This document shows, one piece after another, positions 14,034-30,530 of a stretch of DNA of 64,000 nucleotides (its first letter is position 1; the number at the start of each line of letters is the position of its first letter). A program made the position numbers and the translations under genes. The notes below the pieces were generated by a model. The model did no database searches. It was given only the letters and a program-made list of their open reading frames with translations, and was not told the origin of the DNA. The stretch is taken from the NCBI GenBank assembly GCA_029216955.1, contig JANAVB010005597.1:44327466-44391465 (forward strand). Reading direction: 5' to 3'. The DNA is from Iris pallida (taxonomy: Eukaryota; Streptophyta; Magnoliopsida; Asparagales; Iridaceae).

Positions 14034-15629
14034 AAAAGAAAATAAAATAAATGTATTGAAACCCAAACCAGCTTAGGAAAATCCTAGCCCAACCATGCTA
14101 GTCGGCCTGACCTCTTCCTACCCGAACCCAGCTGAACACCCAGGCCGAGAGTAAAGAACCCGAACCCAGCTGAATACCCAGGCCGAGAGCAAAGAACCAC
14201 CTGACCCCAAATATACGCGTGTATATATACAAACCCGAGAACGAGAGAGAAGAGGAAGTCACGCACAAACCATACAACCCAGCGCCGCTCATGGTCGACT
14301 GTGCGCGCCACCCAACCCCCTGGCCCTGCGCGCGCACTCCGGCCACCGCAGCGCCACCACACGCGGCCGAGAACCGCCGCAACAGGCCGCGCGCGTGCGC
14401 ACAGGCGGGATAGCACCGAAACAGTGAGAGCGAGGTACGTTTTCATCATCAGATTTCTCTCCGTATATTCAACGGAATTCGATTCCGTAAAATCCTATAG
14501 AATGCCCATATGACCATCTAGGATCCCCGTCAGTTAGTTCTTATTGAACTTAGTTGTATTCGACGAGAAATCAACGCGAACATAGAGGAAAACATGTTCC
14601 AAGAACAGAGGTTAGAACAACCCAGGAGCCATGTTTGGATTTCGATTCCGATCAATCACTTAGCAATTTTTGAAAACTAATTGAATAGATGTTTAGACAA
14701 CCTAACTGCGAAGAAAACCTCATTGTTAGTTTTATTTATCGTAGATTAGACAGTAGTAGAAATCGGATTGAAAATCATGAAAAACCTGTTTACCAAAAAC
14801 ATGAAAACCCTCGATACGACGTACGTCCCGCCAATCCGGACGACGTGGTCACGAACCGAAAGCATCGAAAGGTGCGTAATGGTTTCATGGATATGTGGGC
14901 TTTGACGGAATTCAAATTGGTTGCGTGTGCATGACGAATTTGATGTGTATCCGTCAAAATTTATCGTATCGGCCTCTGTGCAATTTTCTAATTACTTTGT
15001 GCACGCTCATCAGATTGAGACAAAACTTACGCCAACATGACCGTATCATTTTTCTGGTCCTGTATGCCAAGTTTGGTCCGATTCTGAGATAGTTGATCGG
15101 ATCGCCGTTTTGCGGGTTCCACGATCCGACTCAACGGGTGATTTTGTGCACGGGCCGCCGGAACCCAACTTTGGACCTACGATTGGGTTCGTATCATCAA
15201 AACTAATCCATAGACATGTAGTTTGACGACTTTAGAGACCATTGACTCTGACACATTTTTCGGTACAAAGCGGGTCCAACGGCGGACATCATTTTGACCC
15301 GAAATTACCATTTTGCTCCTGTGTCCAGAATTGGACTTAAGGACAGGCAATCCTAACTAATTTGACTATTCTGAGAATATTGGTAATGTCTATTTTAACC
15401 TCTGGAGACTGTTGTACGAGTTTTGAGTATTGTGGCACACCGAGTGATTTGGATTATCGGTTTCACCAGCAAAGGACCACAGGCGAGTACAGTTTATTGT
15501 TTATTTTCAGTATTGATCTTTACTATGCATCATTGTTAGTCGATAGAGATGTGATTTCAGTCTTTATGTTGATTTTATTCTTTGTGTCGGGGGAGGTGAA
15601 GTACCAACGATGTGTGATCTGACCTTAGA

Positions 15630-15860
15630 CCGTGTAGACCGTAATTTATTCTTGCATTATACCATATAGACCGTGATTTATTATTACTTTATACAGTATA
15701 GATAGTAATTTATTATTGCTTTATACAGTGTAGACAGCGATTTATTATTGCAAAGTAGACAGTGATTTATTATTGCAAAGTAGATAGTGTAGACAGTGAT
15801 TTATTATTGTAAAGTAGACAGTGTAACTTTAGACAGTGTAGACCGTATCGCATAATTGTC
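15630..15860 (+). repeat. Degenerate tandem repeat in LTR D2
   Basis: Repeated words GTGTAGACAGTGATTTATTA and TTGCAAAGTAGACAG recur seven or more times with drift. The array lies just upstream of the presumed R/U5 part of the LTR. Confidence 0.8.
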
Positions 15861-16361
15861 CCGAGACCGATCACATATCAAAGGTACTTCAGTCGGTCAG
15901 TCGGTGAGTATTGTCTTTATTTACTATTTTTTTGTTTAGTTTTATTTGTCTTTCTATGCTTATTTTCCAATCATATGTCTAAAGGCTAATCTCTGTCGTA
16001 TAGTCATTTTCATATATTGAAACTGCATTCAGTGAATTGTACTCGTTCCATTTCTGACTGAAAACCAATATTTTTAAGGTTAGCTGTGGCTTCACTTAGC
16101 ATTGGAAGATACGGGTGTACTTGCAGACAAAAGCCTAGAGACTAGCTAGATAGTTGAGTTGTAGTCATTCAAATATTTGTACAAGTTTATATTTTTCTGC
16201 AAATTTAAAACTTGTGATCATTGTAAATTAAATTAATTTTGTGAATGAGCATTAGTGATTTTGAGCATTGTGGCTATACAGCGTTCTACCGCCGACACTG
16301 CGGCGTAGGCTGGCTTGGACACGTCTCGTATCCGAAAAAAAAACGGGTGCGGGTCGTGACA

Positions 16362-16817
16362 GGTGTTATCTTAATTAAGAATATGGCAATACAGTGGGAG
16401 TTTGTATTTTATGTATTTGGATGCTATTTGATTTTGGACACATTTATGTATTAAAGTATTTTGAATATTTATCTGGTCAGATATATGAAAAATTCAGTTC
16501 ATTCTGTTTTTATTATGTTAAAGTATTTGATCTCACTAAAGTTAAGTATGACCAGTTGAAAATAGACATGTATTGATCACTTTGCGTATAATTTTTATGC
16601 TACGCATCTATGATTGATCTATATCATTTAGCTCTATTGGTATATGTGACCATTGATGGTTCAGTTATGCTATATGTGATGAATGCCGCTTTGATCCTAT
16701 GTTGATATGGTTAATGGACAAGATTGTCCGGATATACCCTAAGGATTAAGATAGCAATTTATGAGCTCACTAAGGTTAGCACAATTATAAGGTTACATAT
16801 GTGGCCCAGTGGAAGAT
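16362..16817. other. Unrecognised AT-rich spacer
   Basis: This is non-coding AT-rich sequence between LTR D2 and a Copia-like LTR start. If the Copia call is right, it would be the 3' end of that element's interior, but no RNase H motif is visible. Confidence 0.3.
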
Positions 16818-17260
16818 TGTTGAAATTATTCAATAATATGGGCCACACATGTAAAATTAATTGTGTTGGGCTATCTAAATAGTTAAGCCAAATTAAAGTG
16901 GTCTATTTGGAAAATTGGCTTAAGGGTATAATTGTCATGAAATTAATGTGTAGATACCGGAGATAAATATAATTTGATGAGGGACCAAATTAGAAATATC
17001 AAAACATATAAATATATGTATTCATTAGGGTTATGGTCCCCAACTCATACGGCCACCAAGGGAGGATTTTCTCTATTCTCTTCTGTATCCCCATCAACAA
17101 AGAGAGGAACAAAGATTTTATCTTTGTTATTAAGGGCCGTAGCGGGTTGGAAGATCAAATCCCATAAAGAGAGACGTCTGCTTCAAGATCCATCAAGCAA
17201 AGACAGTGGATTCAGGTACGCTTCCGCATTTAGTTTTGTTCTTCATCTCATGAATCAATA
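16818..17260 (+). repeat. Probable Copia-type LTR (partial)
   Basis: The sequence CCCAGTGGAAGATTG then TTGAAATTATTC matches the typical junction of a Copia polypurine tract (AGTGGGAGATTG) with an LTR beginning TGTTGAAAT. Downstream lie the purine-rich leader and a GGATTCAGGTACG segment often seen in such LTRs. The right boundary and the second LTR were not found, so the end given is approximate. The element may be a remnant. Confidence 0.4.
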
Positions 17261-17579
17261 GGCGTTATGTAATTTCTAATAGTAGATTCTTAGTTTATGA
17301 GATACAAATATTTCTTTCCATGTCCTACTCTCTTTTATTTGCTTTAGTTATTTATTTTAGCAAATTTATTTCTTGTTTGATTGATTATTATTTTGGAGAT
17401 TGAATCTTTAATTTATTCGTCAGGCCTTCGAAATGAAGCTCGAGGCTTATATGCTCAACTTTGAAATTTGTAACTCCTCATTACTGACATTCGAAGTTTT
17501 GTGCTATTGAAGTGTGACCAGGATATAGATATTTTGTAAAGCAAAAGAACTTTTTTTTCTTTATATTATTTTAGACCGC

Positions 17580-18930
<1,351 letters not shown>

Positions 18931-19560
18931 AGACCGAGATATAACAATTTCGCTGAATTATTTCATCGTCTTATTTATTTTATTTTTTCTTCTTTTTTTT
19001 TTAGCACGTGCGAGCTCAGTTAAATCGTGTCTCCCCGCACCCGATTTTTAGCCGTTCGTCATGTCGCTTCGGACTCTTCGTGCGGATCCTGTCCGCACTG
19101 GCTTTTTTATCATTGCCCGGCACGTACGCCTCGCGCACTCCGCGCGCTCCAGAGCCTCACGGGACGACCGACGTCTTTCAACGCCAGCAACTCAACGCCT
19201 CGCTTAACCCACGACGCCGAAGGCGCCCCCGACGTCTTCACGACGCCTACGACAGCTGGTTCCGCCCAGCCACCCCTTCTATGTGCACGACGTCCTTACG
19301 GCGTCTTCCTGACGCCCATTGGACACCGCACGACGGGCCGCGTGGTCAGCTATCGTTTATACCTGCGGTAGAATGGTGCCGGTTCTCGACCGTCCGTGCG
19401 ACGTCCTAGTCGATGAGTTTTCATGCACGGGGTGCCCCATTTTGTCCCACGCCAGCTCAGATCGTGACAATTTTTCGTCAGTCCTCCGACGTTATGGATG
19501 TCCTGCATCGCACATGCCAGGCTCATCATCGCCCTTTTTATCGTCTTATTGAATAAGTGA
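18931..19560. other. GC- and CpG-rich block without recognised gene
   Basis: From about 19005 to 19550 base composition jumps to GC- and CpG-rich between AT-rich flanks. Overlapping ORFs (for example 133 codons from 19008 and 114 from 19027, + strand) are open mainly because stop codons are rare in such composition. None shows a known domain. It could be part of a transposon or a captured fragment. Confidence 0.35.
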
Positions 19561-20124
19561 TTTGTTTGGTTCGATTTTTTTTTATAGTTGTACTCCGAGT
19601 TTCAATAATAAACGGACCTAACTTGAACATGCAAAAGTTGAGCTCTACTTGATGGCAACAATCCGGTTCAATTTTAAAAATCCGACCAAAAGTTGATCCG
19701 GACAAAATATTAGATTAATTTAGGTGGTCAAAGTTTAATCTCTTCTGGATATTAAATTTTACAAAAAATATTTATTTAAAATAGATTTTTGAAAACACAA
19801 TAGTTCAACAATGAGCCGGACCGTAAAGTTAACGGTTTACGGATGAACTGATTGAACCGGCCGGTTTGTTTGATTTTTAAAACACTACTTCAAATGATTA
19901 GATCGCTCCTTATCTATATACTAATTAAGACCCAATCAATTAGATTCAGCTGTCTTTTGTGATCAGCGAGAAGAAATATAACTTCTTTGACTAAAAAATG
20001 ATCTCGACGTCGAATAATAGGAGAGGTGGGAGCCTGTGTATGAAAATTAGTGACTGTGGATCAAAATGACAGAGAGTGCACAAAATTTTGTACGTTACGT
20101 CGGCACAAAAAAACTAACACCCAA

Positions 20125-20132
20125 CCACGTGT
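20125..20132 (+). promoter_or_regulatory. G-box (CCACGTGT) upstream of NFS1
   Basis: A perfect CACGTG core lies at 20126-20131, within the sequence ACCACGTGTCC, 121 bp before the start codon. It is followed by a pyrimidine patch (20131-20160) typical of plant core promoters and 5' leaders. The motif matches bZIP/bHLH G-box sites. Function is inferred from sequence only. Confidence 0.45.
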
Positions 20133-20251
20133 CCACCTCTCCACCACTCTCTCTTTCTGCCCAAAACAACACCACTCATCACAAAAATCGAATCCAACCT
20201 TCCCCAACAAATCCCCAAAACCCTTGCTTCCCGTCCTCCTCCTCCGCCGCC

Positions 20252-21589
20252 ATGGCCGCGAAGCACCTGACCGCCTCCACCTCCCGCTACCTTCTCCGCC
20301 GCCTCTCCACTGCCTCGGCCGCCGCCGCCGCTTTCGACCCCCCCGACGACCCGATCTCCATGAAGGGCGTGAAGATCTCCGGCCGCCCCCTGTACCTCGA
20401 CATGCAGGCCACCACCCCCGTCGATCCCCGCGTCCTCGACTCCATGCTCCCCTTCTACCTCCACCGCTTCGGCAACCCCCACTCCCGCACCCACCTCTTC
20501 GGCTGGGAGTCCGACGCCGCCGTCGAGCACGCCCGCTCCCAAGTCGCCTCCATCATCGCCGCCAACCCCAAGGAGATCTTCTTCACCTCCGGTGCCACCG
20601 AGTCGAACAACATCTCCGTCAAGGGGGTCATGCACTTCTACCGCGACAAGAAGAAGCACGTCGTCACGACGCAGACCGAGCACAAGTGCGTCCTCGACTC
20701 CTGCCGCCACCTCCAACAAGAAGGGTTCGACATCACCTATCTGCCCGTGAAACCCGACGGCCTCGTCGATCTCGAACAGCTGGCAGCGTCAATCCGGCCG
20801 GACACCGGACTGGTCTCCGTCATGGCGGTCAACAACGAGATTGGCGTCGTCCAGCCGCTGGAGGAGATCGGAAGGATATGTAAAGATAAAGGAGTGCCCT
20901 TCCACACCGATGCTGCGCAGGCGGTAGGGAAGATTCATATCGACGTCGAGAAGATGGGGATCGGGCTCATGTCGATCAGCGGGCACAAGATTTACGGCCC
21001 CAAGGGCGTAGGTGCCCTGTACCTGCGCCGCCGCCCAAGGATCCGCGTCGAGCCGCAGATGAGCGGTGGCGGGCAGGAGAGGGGGATACGGAGCGGCACC
21101 GTCCCGACGCCCCTCGCGGTCGGATTGGGTGCTGCCTGCGAGATCGCGCAGAAGGAAATGGAGTATGATAACAGGAGGATCTCTGCATTGCAGGATAGGC
21201 TGTTCAATGGGATTTGCTCGAGGATCGACGGTGTGGTGGTGAATGGGAGCGTGGAGCACCGGTATGCCGGGAATTTGAACCTATCGTTTGCTTATGTGGA
21301 AGGGGAGAGCCTGTTGATGGGGCTGAAGGAGGTGGCGGTGTCAAGTGGGAGTGCTTGTACTAGTGCAAGTTTGGAGCCGTCGTATGTGCTGAGAGCGCTT
21401 GGAGTGGAGGAGGATATGGCGCACACTTCGATTAGGTTCGGGATCGGGAGGTTTACGACAGAGGAGGAGATAGACCGTGCGGTGGAGCTGACGGTGAGGC
21501 AGGTGGAGAAGCTGAGGGAAATGAGCCCGCTGTATGAGATGGTGAAGGAGGGGATTGACATTAAGAATATTCAGTGGGCACAACACTGA
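20252..21589 (+). CDS. NFS1: Mitochondrial cysteine desulfurase NFS1
   Basis: Pyridoxal-phosphate enzyme that removes sulfur from L-cysteine, gives alanine, and passes the persulfide to the ISCU scaffold for Fe-S cluster assembly in the mitochondrial matrix. The 445-residue product has an Ala/Arg/Ser-rich presequence (about residues 1-35) and then the full class V aminotransferase fold. Visible key residues are His144 in the TEHK motif (ring stacking), Asp220 in HTDAAQ, the PLP Lys246 in SGHKIYGP, and the catalytic Cys369 in [10 protein letters not shown]. The C-terminus IQWAQH is the conserved tail of mitochondrial/IscS-type enzymes. ATG at 20252 was chosen because it begins the presequence in good context (GCCGCCATGGCC). 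An in-frame ATG at 20066 would add 62 residues of low-complexity leader. The gene is a single exon, as known for plant NFS1. GC falls strongly from 5' to 3'. Confidence 0.96.
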   Translation: MAAKHLTASTSRYLLRRLSTASAAAAAFDPPDDPISMKGVKISGRPLYLDMQATTPVDPRVLDSMLPFYLHRFGNPHSRTHLFGWESDAAVEHARSQVASIIAANPKEIFFTSGATESNNISVKGVMHFYRDKKKHVVTTQTEHKCVLDSCRHLQQEGFDITYLPVKPDGLVDLEQLAASIRPDTGLVSVMAVNNEIGVVQPLEEIGRICKDKGVPFHTDAAQAVGKIHIDVEKMGIGLMSISGHKIYGPKGVGALYLRRRPRIRVEPQMSGGGQERGIRSGTVPTPLAVGLGAACEIAQKEMEYDNRRISALQDRLFNGICSRIDGVVVNGSVEHRYAGNLNLSFAYVEGESLLMGLKEVAVSSGSACTSASLEPSYVLRALGVEEDMAHTSIRFGIGRFTTEEEIDRAVELTVRQVEKLREMSPLYEMVKEGIDIKNIQWAQH

Positions 21590-21750
21590 GGTTGAGATGC
21601 AGCATAAGAAGAGGAGGTAGCACACTGGTGTCTTTGTTCAGGTCTATCTAATCCTCTTCTTTGTCTTAATTTTCGGCGCGTGATCATTGTTGTATAAATG
21701 CATTACTTGGCACACTAGGATACCTCTTCTCTTTATGTGGAGGCTTCTTT
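21590..21750 (+). other. 3' flank and probable 3' UTR of NFS1
   Basis: AT-richer sequence after the TGA at 21587. No further ORF and no clear single polyadenylation site can be assigned. Confidence 0.4.
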
Positions 21751-22039
21751 GTTATGGATATATGGAGACTGCAGATATACATGTCTAATTAGCGGAAGTT
21801 GTTTAATAAGTATCCCGTAGATTGCTTATATAAGTTGTAAGTGATGCTTCTACTGTATCTTCTCAATTTATATAGTAGCTTGCAGTCAATCTAGTTGTTA
21901 TGGATATATGGAGACTGCAGATATACATGTCTAATTAGCGGAAGTTGTTTAATAAGTATCCCGTAGATTGCTTATATAAGTTGTAAGTGATGCTTCTACT
22001 GTATCTTCTCAATTTATATAGTAGCTTGCAGTCAATCTA
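21751..22039 (+). repeat. 146-bp tandem duplication downstream of NFS1
   Basis: The stretch from GTTATGGATATATGGAGACT to GCAGTCAATCTA occurs twice (21751-21893 and 21897-22039) with a period of 146 bp and essentially no differences. It starts 162 bp after the stop codon and so may lie within or just past the 3' UTR. The near identity implies a recent event. Confidence 0.95.
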
Positions 22040-22855
22040 TCTTATTATGCATTATGCATAGATTGGCTTATATGTAGTAAGTTGCAGTCTGCTTCTAAAA
22101 TAGAACCATACAAAGAAGCTGTGGCAGACAAGAATACCAAGAGTGGCGGATTTTGCTATTAAAATCGATTATTCATGTGTGGAAACTGAGAAGGAAGTTG
22201 TTCAGAGAAAAAATGTTAGGTAGTTAAGAAACAACGACAAGAAAGGAGCATAGCTTAAGCGAGAATGCTGAAATGGGTGAGTTGCACTACATTAAACGAG
22301 GATAAGTGAGTGCATCCATGGAAAATTGAAGGTAGTTTTCATTGAGGATAGAATGAGAGGAAATTGTGGGATATAGTTTGGACATGTACAACATAGAGCA
22401 ATATAGATACAGGTTAGGACATGGTTGTGATAGGAATTTGTGAACAACTGCTGGTAGTGCTAAAGAAACTTTGATTTAGACTGATAAAATGATGTGGTAC
22501 TTGTTAATGTTAGGAGGAGATGACCCTTAACGTAGCTGAATGTAAGGCAAGAATACATGCAACTGACAACAAATTTGGGGATAGAGACTTTGTTGTTGTT
22601 GATGAGGGCTGATTTGGTTTATATTTTCAGCTTGTTTAGATTATCATGGCTATTGTTTTTTTCATTGATTGTAGCAGTCTTGTAATATTACTCTTGTTTT
22701 TGGTTAATATTACTTGAGTTTCCAGATTCCTTTTGTAGACACTTGAGGCCCTGACAATGTCGGGGTGTAGTGACAGACTGATCTACAAAGAACCTAGTAA
22801 TGGGAGAAAACATTTTGGAGTACATTTGTGGTGTTGCCGTGTTGCCCAACTCTTA
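22040..22855. other. Intergenic, nothing recognised
   Basis: AT-rich sequence with no conserved ORF, tRNA or transposon end that I can identify. Confidence 0.4.
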
Positions 22856-23238
22856 GACCATCTCCAATGGTGATTTCTAAAATTGAGTTCTTATCCTACT
22901 TGGCATTGTACTTTAAGGAGATTTCTATCCTAGTTGGAAGAGTTTCTACATAGAAATTGTAGACATACAAAAATGCTCTCCAATGGTTCTCCATTTCTAT
23001 CCTATGTGTCACATAGTAAAAGGACCAATTTAATGGGGCCCAATAATAATTGTCATGAGAGATAGGAGAATTTCTATGAGAGTTTCTACATGTAGAAACC
23101 CTCCTAGAAAGTTTCTATCCTACATCATTGCCACCTAGGATAGAAATGGTGATAGAAATCACCATTGGGAGAAATTTTTTCTAAAATGAATTTCTTCCAT
23201 AGAAATAGGGAAGATAGAAACCCCCATTGGAGATGGTC
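22856..23238. mobile_element. Tourist-like MITE (PIF/Harbinger type)
   Basis: A 383-bp element has perfect 15-bp terminal inverted repeats, GACCATCTCCAATGG at the left and CCATTGGAGATGGTC at the right, with imperfect pairing continuing inward. It is flanked by the 3-bp duplication TTA (22853-22855 and 23239-23241). It has no coding capacity. Size, TTA target and end sequence fit a Tourist-like MITE mobilised by PIF/Harbinger transposase. Confidence 0.9.
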
Positions 23239-23241
23239 TTA

Positions 23242-27023
<3,782 letters not shown>

Positions 27024-27064
27024 CTAGTGGATAACCCGTGCCATAATGGCACGGATACGAACCC

Positions 27065-27264
27065 GGCCTTCTAGACATAGGCGTGCAGGCACCGGGTCAG
27101 CACCATGAAGTTCCGGTCGGAGACGCGGCCTCCGAATTCGGCCTTCTCGACGTAGGCGTGCAGGCACCGGGCCAGCGCCAGGGACCCGAGCCCGGCGGAG
27201 GCGGACACGGCAAAGACCACGGTGACGACGTTCGGGGCGGCGTGGGGCCTCATGGAGGCGAAGA
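27065..27264 (-). pseudogene. PPR protein fragment, downstream part
   Basis: On the - strand, immediately after element A, the frame reads FASMRPHAAPNVVTVV and then a LGSLALARCLHAYVEKAEF block, typical of plant PLS-class pentatricopeptide repeats (P-L-S units with a CLHAYVEK helix). It is the continuation of the piece at 51348-51882. A 75-bp unit is tandemly duplicated (27065 and 27140); the second copy has a stop (TAG for GAG) in the LHAYVEK motif. No E or DYW domain follows; instead the Helitron 3' hairpin appears. Non-functional captured fragment. Confidence 0.75.
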
Positions 27265-28847
27265 TGTCACGTCCCGATTCCGTAGAATCGATAGTCGTCC
27301 CCCGGGCGTGATGCCGTGCGAACCTAAGTTGCGATCGCACAAGGCATAGTCATAAGGTTATCCGAAACACAACATCAAGTTAGAGTACGCAGAGAAATTG
27401 AATGACACATTTAAAATAGAAAGACTTTTTCATTGATGATAATAAAACTTTACATAGACTCCTTTACAATCATTGCCACGCGGGCTACAACATGACTCGA
27501 CTTACAAAATGAATGCCGATGAGATAGTCGTTCCATACATTACATCCCTTTTTACAAGCAAAATATAACATCTTTCCACCTGCTATCGAGGCGAGTCGAG
27601 CCGCCATCTTCTTTTGGACTGAGTGCGGGTCTTCTTCAAAAGGAATCCAGAAACAAGCCTTTTACACGCGGACGAGGCTTCAAAAGGGTTCACTTCGCCT
27701 TGAGCTTTCAAGTGGCACGCCCTTCGTAGTTCGGGGTACCTGCGTGGAGAGCAAGGATCAGTATATTACACTTTGTACTGGTGCGTGGCTATTTAAGTTC
27801 CAAGCTCTCATTTGGTTGAAGAGTTTAATTGACTTAAAGTATGAATGTTTCTAACCATCTTAATGAATTGCAAACAAGCATATGACAAGCATAGTGAAAT
27901 TTACGTTGAAACTTACCGACGGCGGCCGCGCCGCGCCTTATGAAACTTACCATGTTCTTCCCTGTCAATTGTTATCATTTCCATACCAAGTGCAATATTT
28001 TGTGTGTTGGTCACTGGCTCCCAGAGCCATCGTGGACTCCTCTAGCTTTTGTTAGACGGGGTCCTTTCAACGTGAGTAGCGAGCCCCGCTGCAAGTCCTC
28101 GCCTAACCCGTGCCCAGCACAGCTAATTATTTGTTTCCCTTTGCCCGCAACGGTCCCGTGGCCTCGGGTTGCCGTGCGGGGAAACGCTCACCTTGTCGAC
28201 AAGTTGTCCATGACCGTGCAAAGACATGTTTTTTTTTTAGTTGTTAAGACATAGCCTACCATTTCTTTTTGAGAACTTGCTCATTCATTCGTGTTCGTGC
28301 ACTTGCATTTATTTTTTCATTCGCAACAACACTATCGACTTTGCCTAAGAAGGGGGTCGAGAAGAGAAGGGTCAGCCACTCACCTTGAGTTTACTTCTGC
28401 GAGAGAACTTGCTGGTTGCGCTAGACCTCGCCTACGCGATTACCTGAAATCGCACAAGCAACCGATTAGAACACTGCATTATTCAAGGAGTTCGATAGGA
28501 AATGCGAGTTCGAAATGCAAGCCATGAAAGCCATCGAAAACATTCACGAAAGCGCATTCAGAAAACAAAGCCAAAACCAACGCAAGCGGCGTGAAAAGCA
28601 GAGCAACGGGAGGTCTCTCCCGACTCAGCCGCATAGTCAATCCTCGAGGCGCAACCCGCTGAATATGGGACTTGGTTCCGAAGAAGACATTCCATAACGA
28701 GGAATGGATCTTAATTCAACCGTTCCCGTTCGATCGACTCGGTCGATCCCGACTTATCGGTCCCGACCGAATCGATAGCGACAGTGTTCCTTTCTCGCGC
28801 ACCCCATGGACAGAGTACGGGGCACGATGTAGGGACGGGGCACTACC
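27265..28847 (-). repeat. 3' LTR of element A
   Basis: Direct repeat of 49767-51347, about 97% identical by eye. On the transcribed strand its first bases are GG instead of the TG seen in the 5' copy (position 28847 is C on the + strand). It ends GTGACA next to the duplication GAAGA. Confidence 0.92.
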
Positions 28848-28901
28848 CCATAACCAACTAAGAAAAAGTTCCGTCCTCGAAACTTAAAATAGAACCTACC
28901 T
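28848..28901 (-). other. Polypurine-tract region of element A
   Basis: Between the end of pol and the 3' LTR the - strand carries TTTCGAGGACGGAAC and then TTAGTTGGTTATGGGG. The GAGGACG word shortly before a purine-rich tract is a recurrent mark of Tekay/Del 3' ends. The tract is a plausible but weak polypurine primer. Confidence 0.5.
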
Positions 28902-29453
28902 CTACGAGAACAACGAAGGGAACTTCTCTTTCATTTCTGACTCAAGCTCCCACGTCGACTCCTCGACTGAATGGTTTCTCCAGAGGATGCGGACGAGGGG
29001 AATAGCACGGTTGCGGAGAAGTTTATCCTTGCGCTCCAAGATTTGCACCGGCTCTTCGACATATGACAAGTCCGCCTTCAGGTCCAGCTTACCCAAATCC
29101 ACAACATGGCTCGGATCATGCACGTACTTCCTCAATTGCGATAAGTAGAAGACGTCATGTACTTCTGACAACGCAGGCGGCAAGGCGATTTGGTAAGCTA
29201 CCGGGGCGACTCGCTTCAATATTTCGAACGGGCCAACAAATCTTGGGCTCAATTTCCCCTTCGCACCGAACCTGAAAACTCCACGCATAGGCATCACCTT
29301 CAGGAATACATGGTCGCCTTCCGAGAACTCGAGGGGGCGTCGGTGCGTGTCGGCATAGCTTTTCTGCCGGCTTTGTGCTATCTTCAATCTTTCTCGAATT
29401 AACTTGACCTTCAGCACGGTCTGCTCCACCAGCTCCGGACCAAGTATCTGTTG
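28902..29453 (-). pseudogene. Element A integrase C-terminus and chromodomain
   Basis: The frame from about 29453 to 28902 continues the integrase after a stop codon. It has the linker with QKSYADTHRRPLEF and the GPFEILKRV / AYQIALPP / VFYLSQLRKY segments that follow the catalytic core in plant gypsy elements. It ends in a chromodomain-like part (VLYV-type EEPVQILERK ... ILWRNHSVEESTWE). Chromodomains of this group steer integration toward heterochromatin in related elements. The terminus FPSLFS is usual for the family. Confidence 0.85.
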
Positions 29454-30530
29454 TTACCCGACTTCATCCCAGCAAATAGGCGATCTACACTTCCGGCCGT
29501 ACAAAGCTTCATACGGCGCCATTTGGATGCTGGACTGATAGCTGTTGTTGCATGCAAACTCGGCCAGCTGTAGATGGACGTCCCAACTTGACTTCAAGTC
29601 GATCGCACAGAGTCGTAACATGTCTTCGAGAATTTGGTTCACCCGCTCTGTTTGGCCGTCAGTCTGAGGATGATAAGCTGAACTGAACATCAACTTGGTC
29701 CCCAGTGCTGAATGAAGACTACTCCAGAAGCGCGCTACGAACCGTCCATCCCGATCAGAGACGATAGAAACTGGGACCCCGTGCAGCCGAACTATTTCAT
29801 CAAGGTATATCTGAGCAAGGCGGTCGATGCTCCAAGTAACTTTGATGGCGATAAAGTGCGTTGACTTGGTTAGTCGATCGACGATGACCCAGATGGCGTC
29901 GTTTTCCCGCGGCGTCCTCGGCAAGCCAACAACGAAGTCCATAGTGATGTGATCCCACTTCCACTCTGGAATGGTGAGGTTCTGCATCTCCCCGCCCGGT
30001 CGCTGGTGCTCGGCTTTGACTTGCTGACAGGCCATACATTTTGACACAAAGAGCGCTACGTCCCTCTTCATGCCGTGCCACCAAAAGACAACGCGGAGGT
30101 CCTTATACATCTTGGTGCTGCCAGGATGCAAGGAATATTTTGCATAGTGCACCTCCGTCATTATCTCCTTTCTAAGTTTTACGTCGTCCGGTACGCATAG
30201 CCGCCCCTTCACGCGCAACACTCCCAACTCGTCCTCTGCAAAGTCAGACGCTTTCCCTGTCGATATCAGCTTCCGCATCTTCTCCAGGTAGGGGTCGTCC
30301 TTCTGTGCAGACTTGATCCTTTCCAGTAGGCTCGGTTCCACCCGCAGTTGCGCTAGTTTCACGTCTCTGAAACGAACTCGAAGTTCAATGCCCATTCCTT
30401 CCAAGTCACGCAGCAGTCGATCGTTGATGCATAACGAAGCTAAGTACTTTCGGCTCAGCGCATCCGCTACCACATTTTTCTTGTCCGGCGTGTAGTCGAT
30501 CGATAAGTCATAGTCTTTGATTAGTTCGAG
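29454..30530 (-). pseudogene. Element A integrase core
   Basis: The open frame contains the HHCC zinc-binding region (H in TEVHYAKYSLHPGS; CMAC pair), then the DDE core with Asp in HITMDFVVGLP, Asp in IVSDRDGRF and Glu in TDGQTERVNQ. The order and spacing match gypsy integrases, which insert the cDNA into the genome. It begins just after an internal stop at 30531 and ends at a TAA stop at 29454 (in DEVG-stop), so it is separated from its neighbours in pol. Confidence 0.9.

Larger units (their letters stand above)
13092..16361 (+). repeat. LTR D2 (3' LTR of an old gypsy-type element)
   Basis: This 3270-bp LTR starts TGTAACCCCTC and ends GGGTGCGGGTCGTGACA, and is preceded by a polypurine-like tract. 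It is homologous to the split LTR D1 but clearly diverged. The 5 bases after it (GGTGT) do not match the TTTTG before D1, so the two LTRs need not be one element. Its own 5' LTR would then lie outside the window. Confidence 0.75.

Noticed and set aside
20050..20883. 277-codon ORF in another frame over the NFS1 start, and - strand ORFs of up to 201 codons
   Set aside because: Shadow frames of the GC-rich NFS1 gene; Pro/Arg-rich or Gly-rich with no domain.
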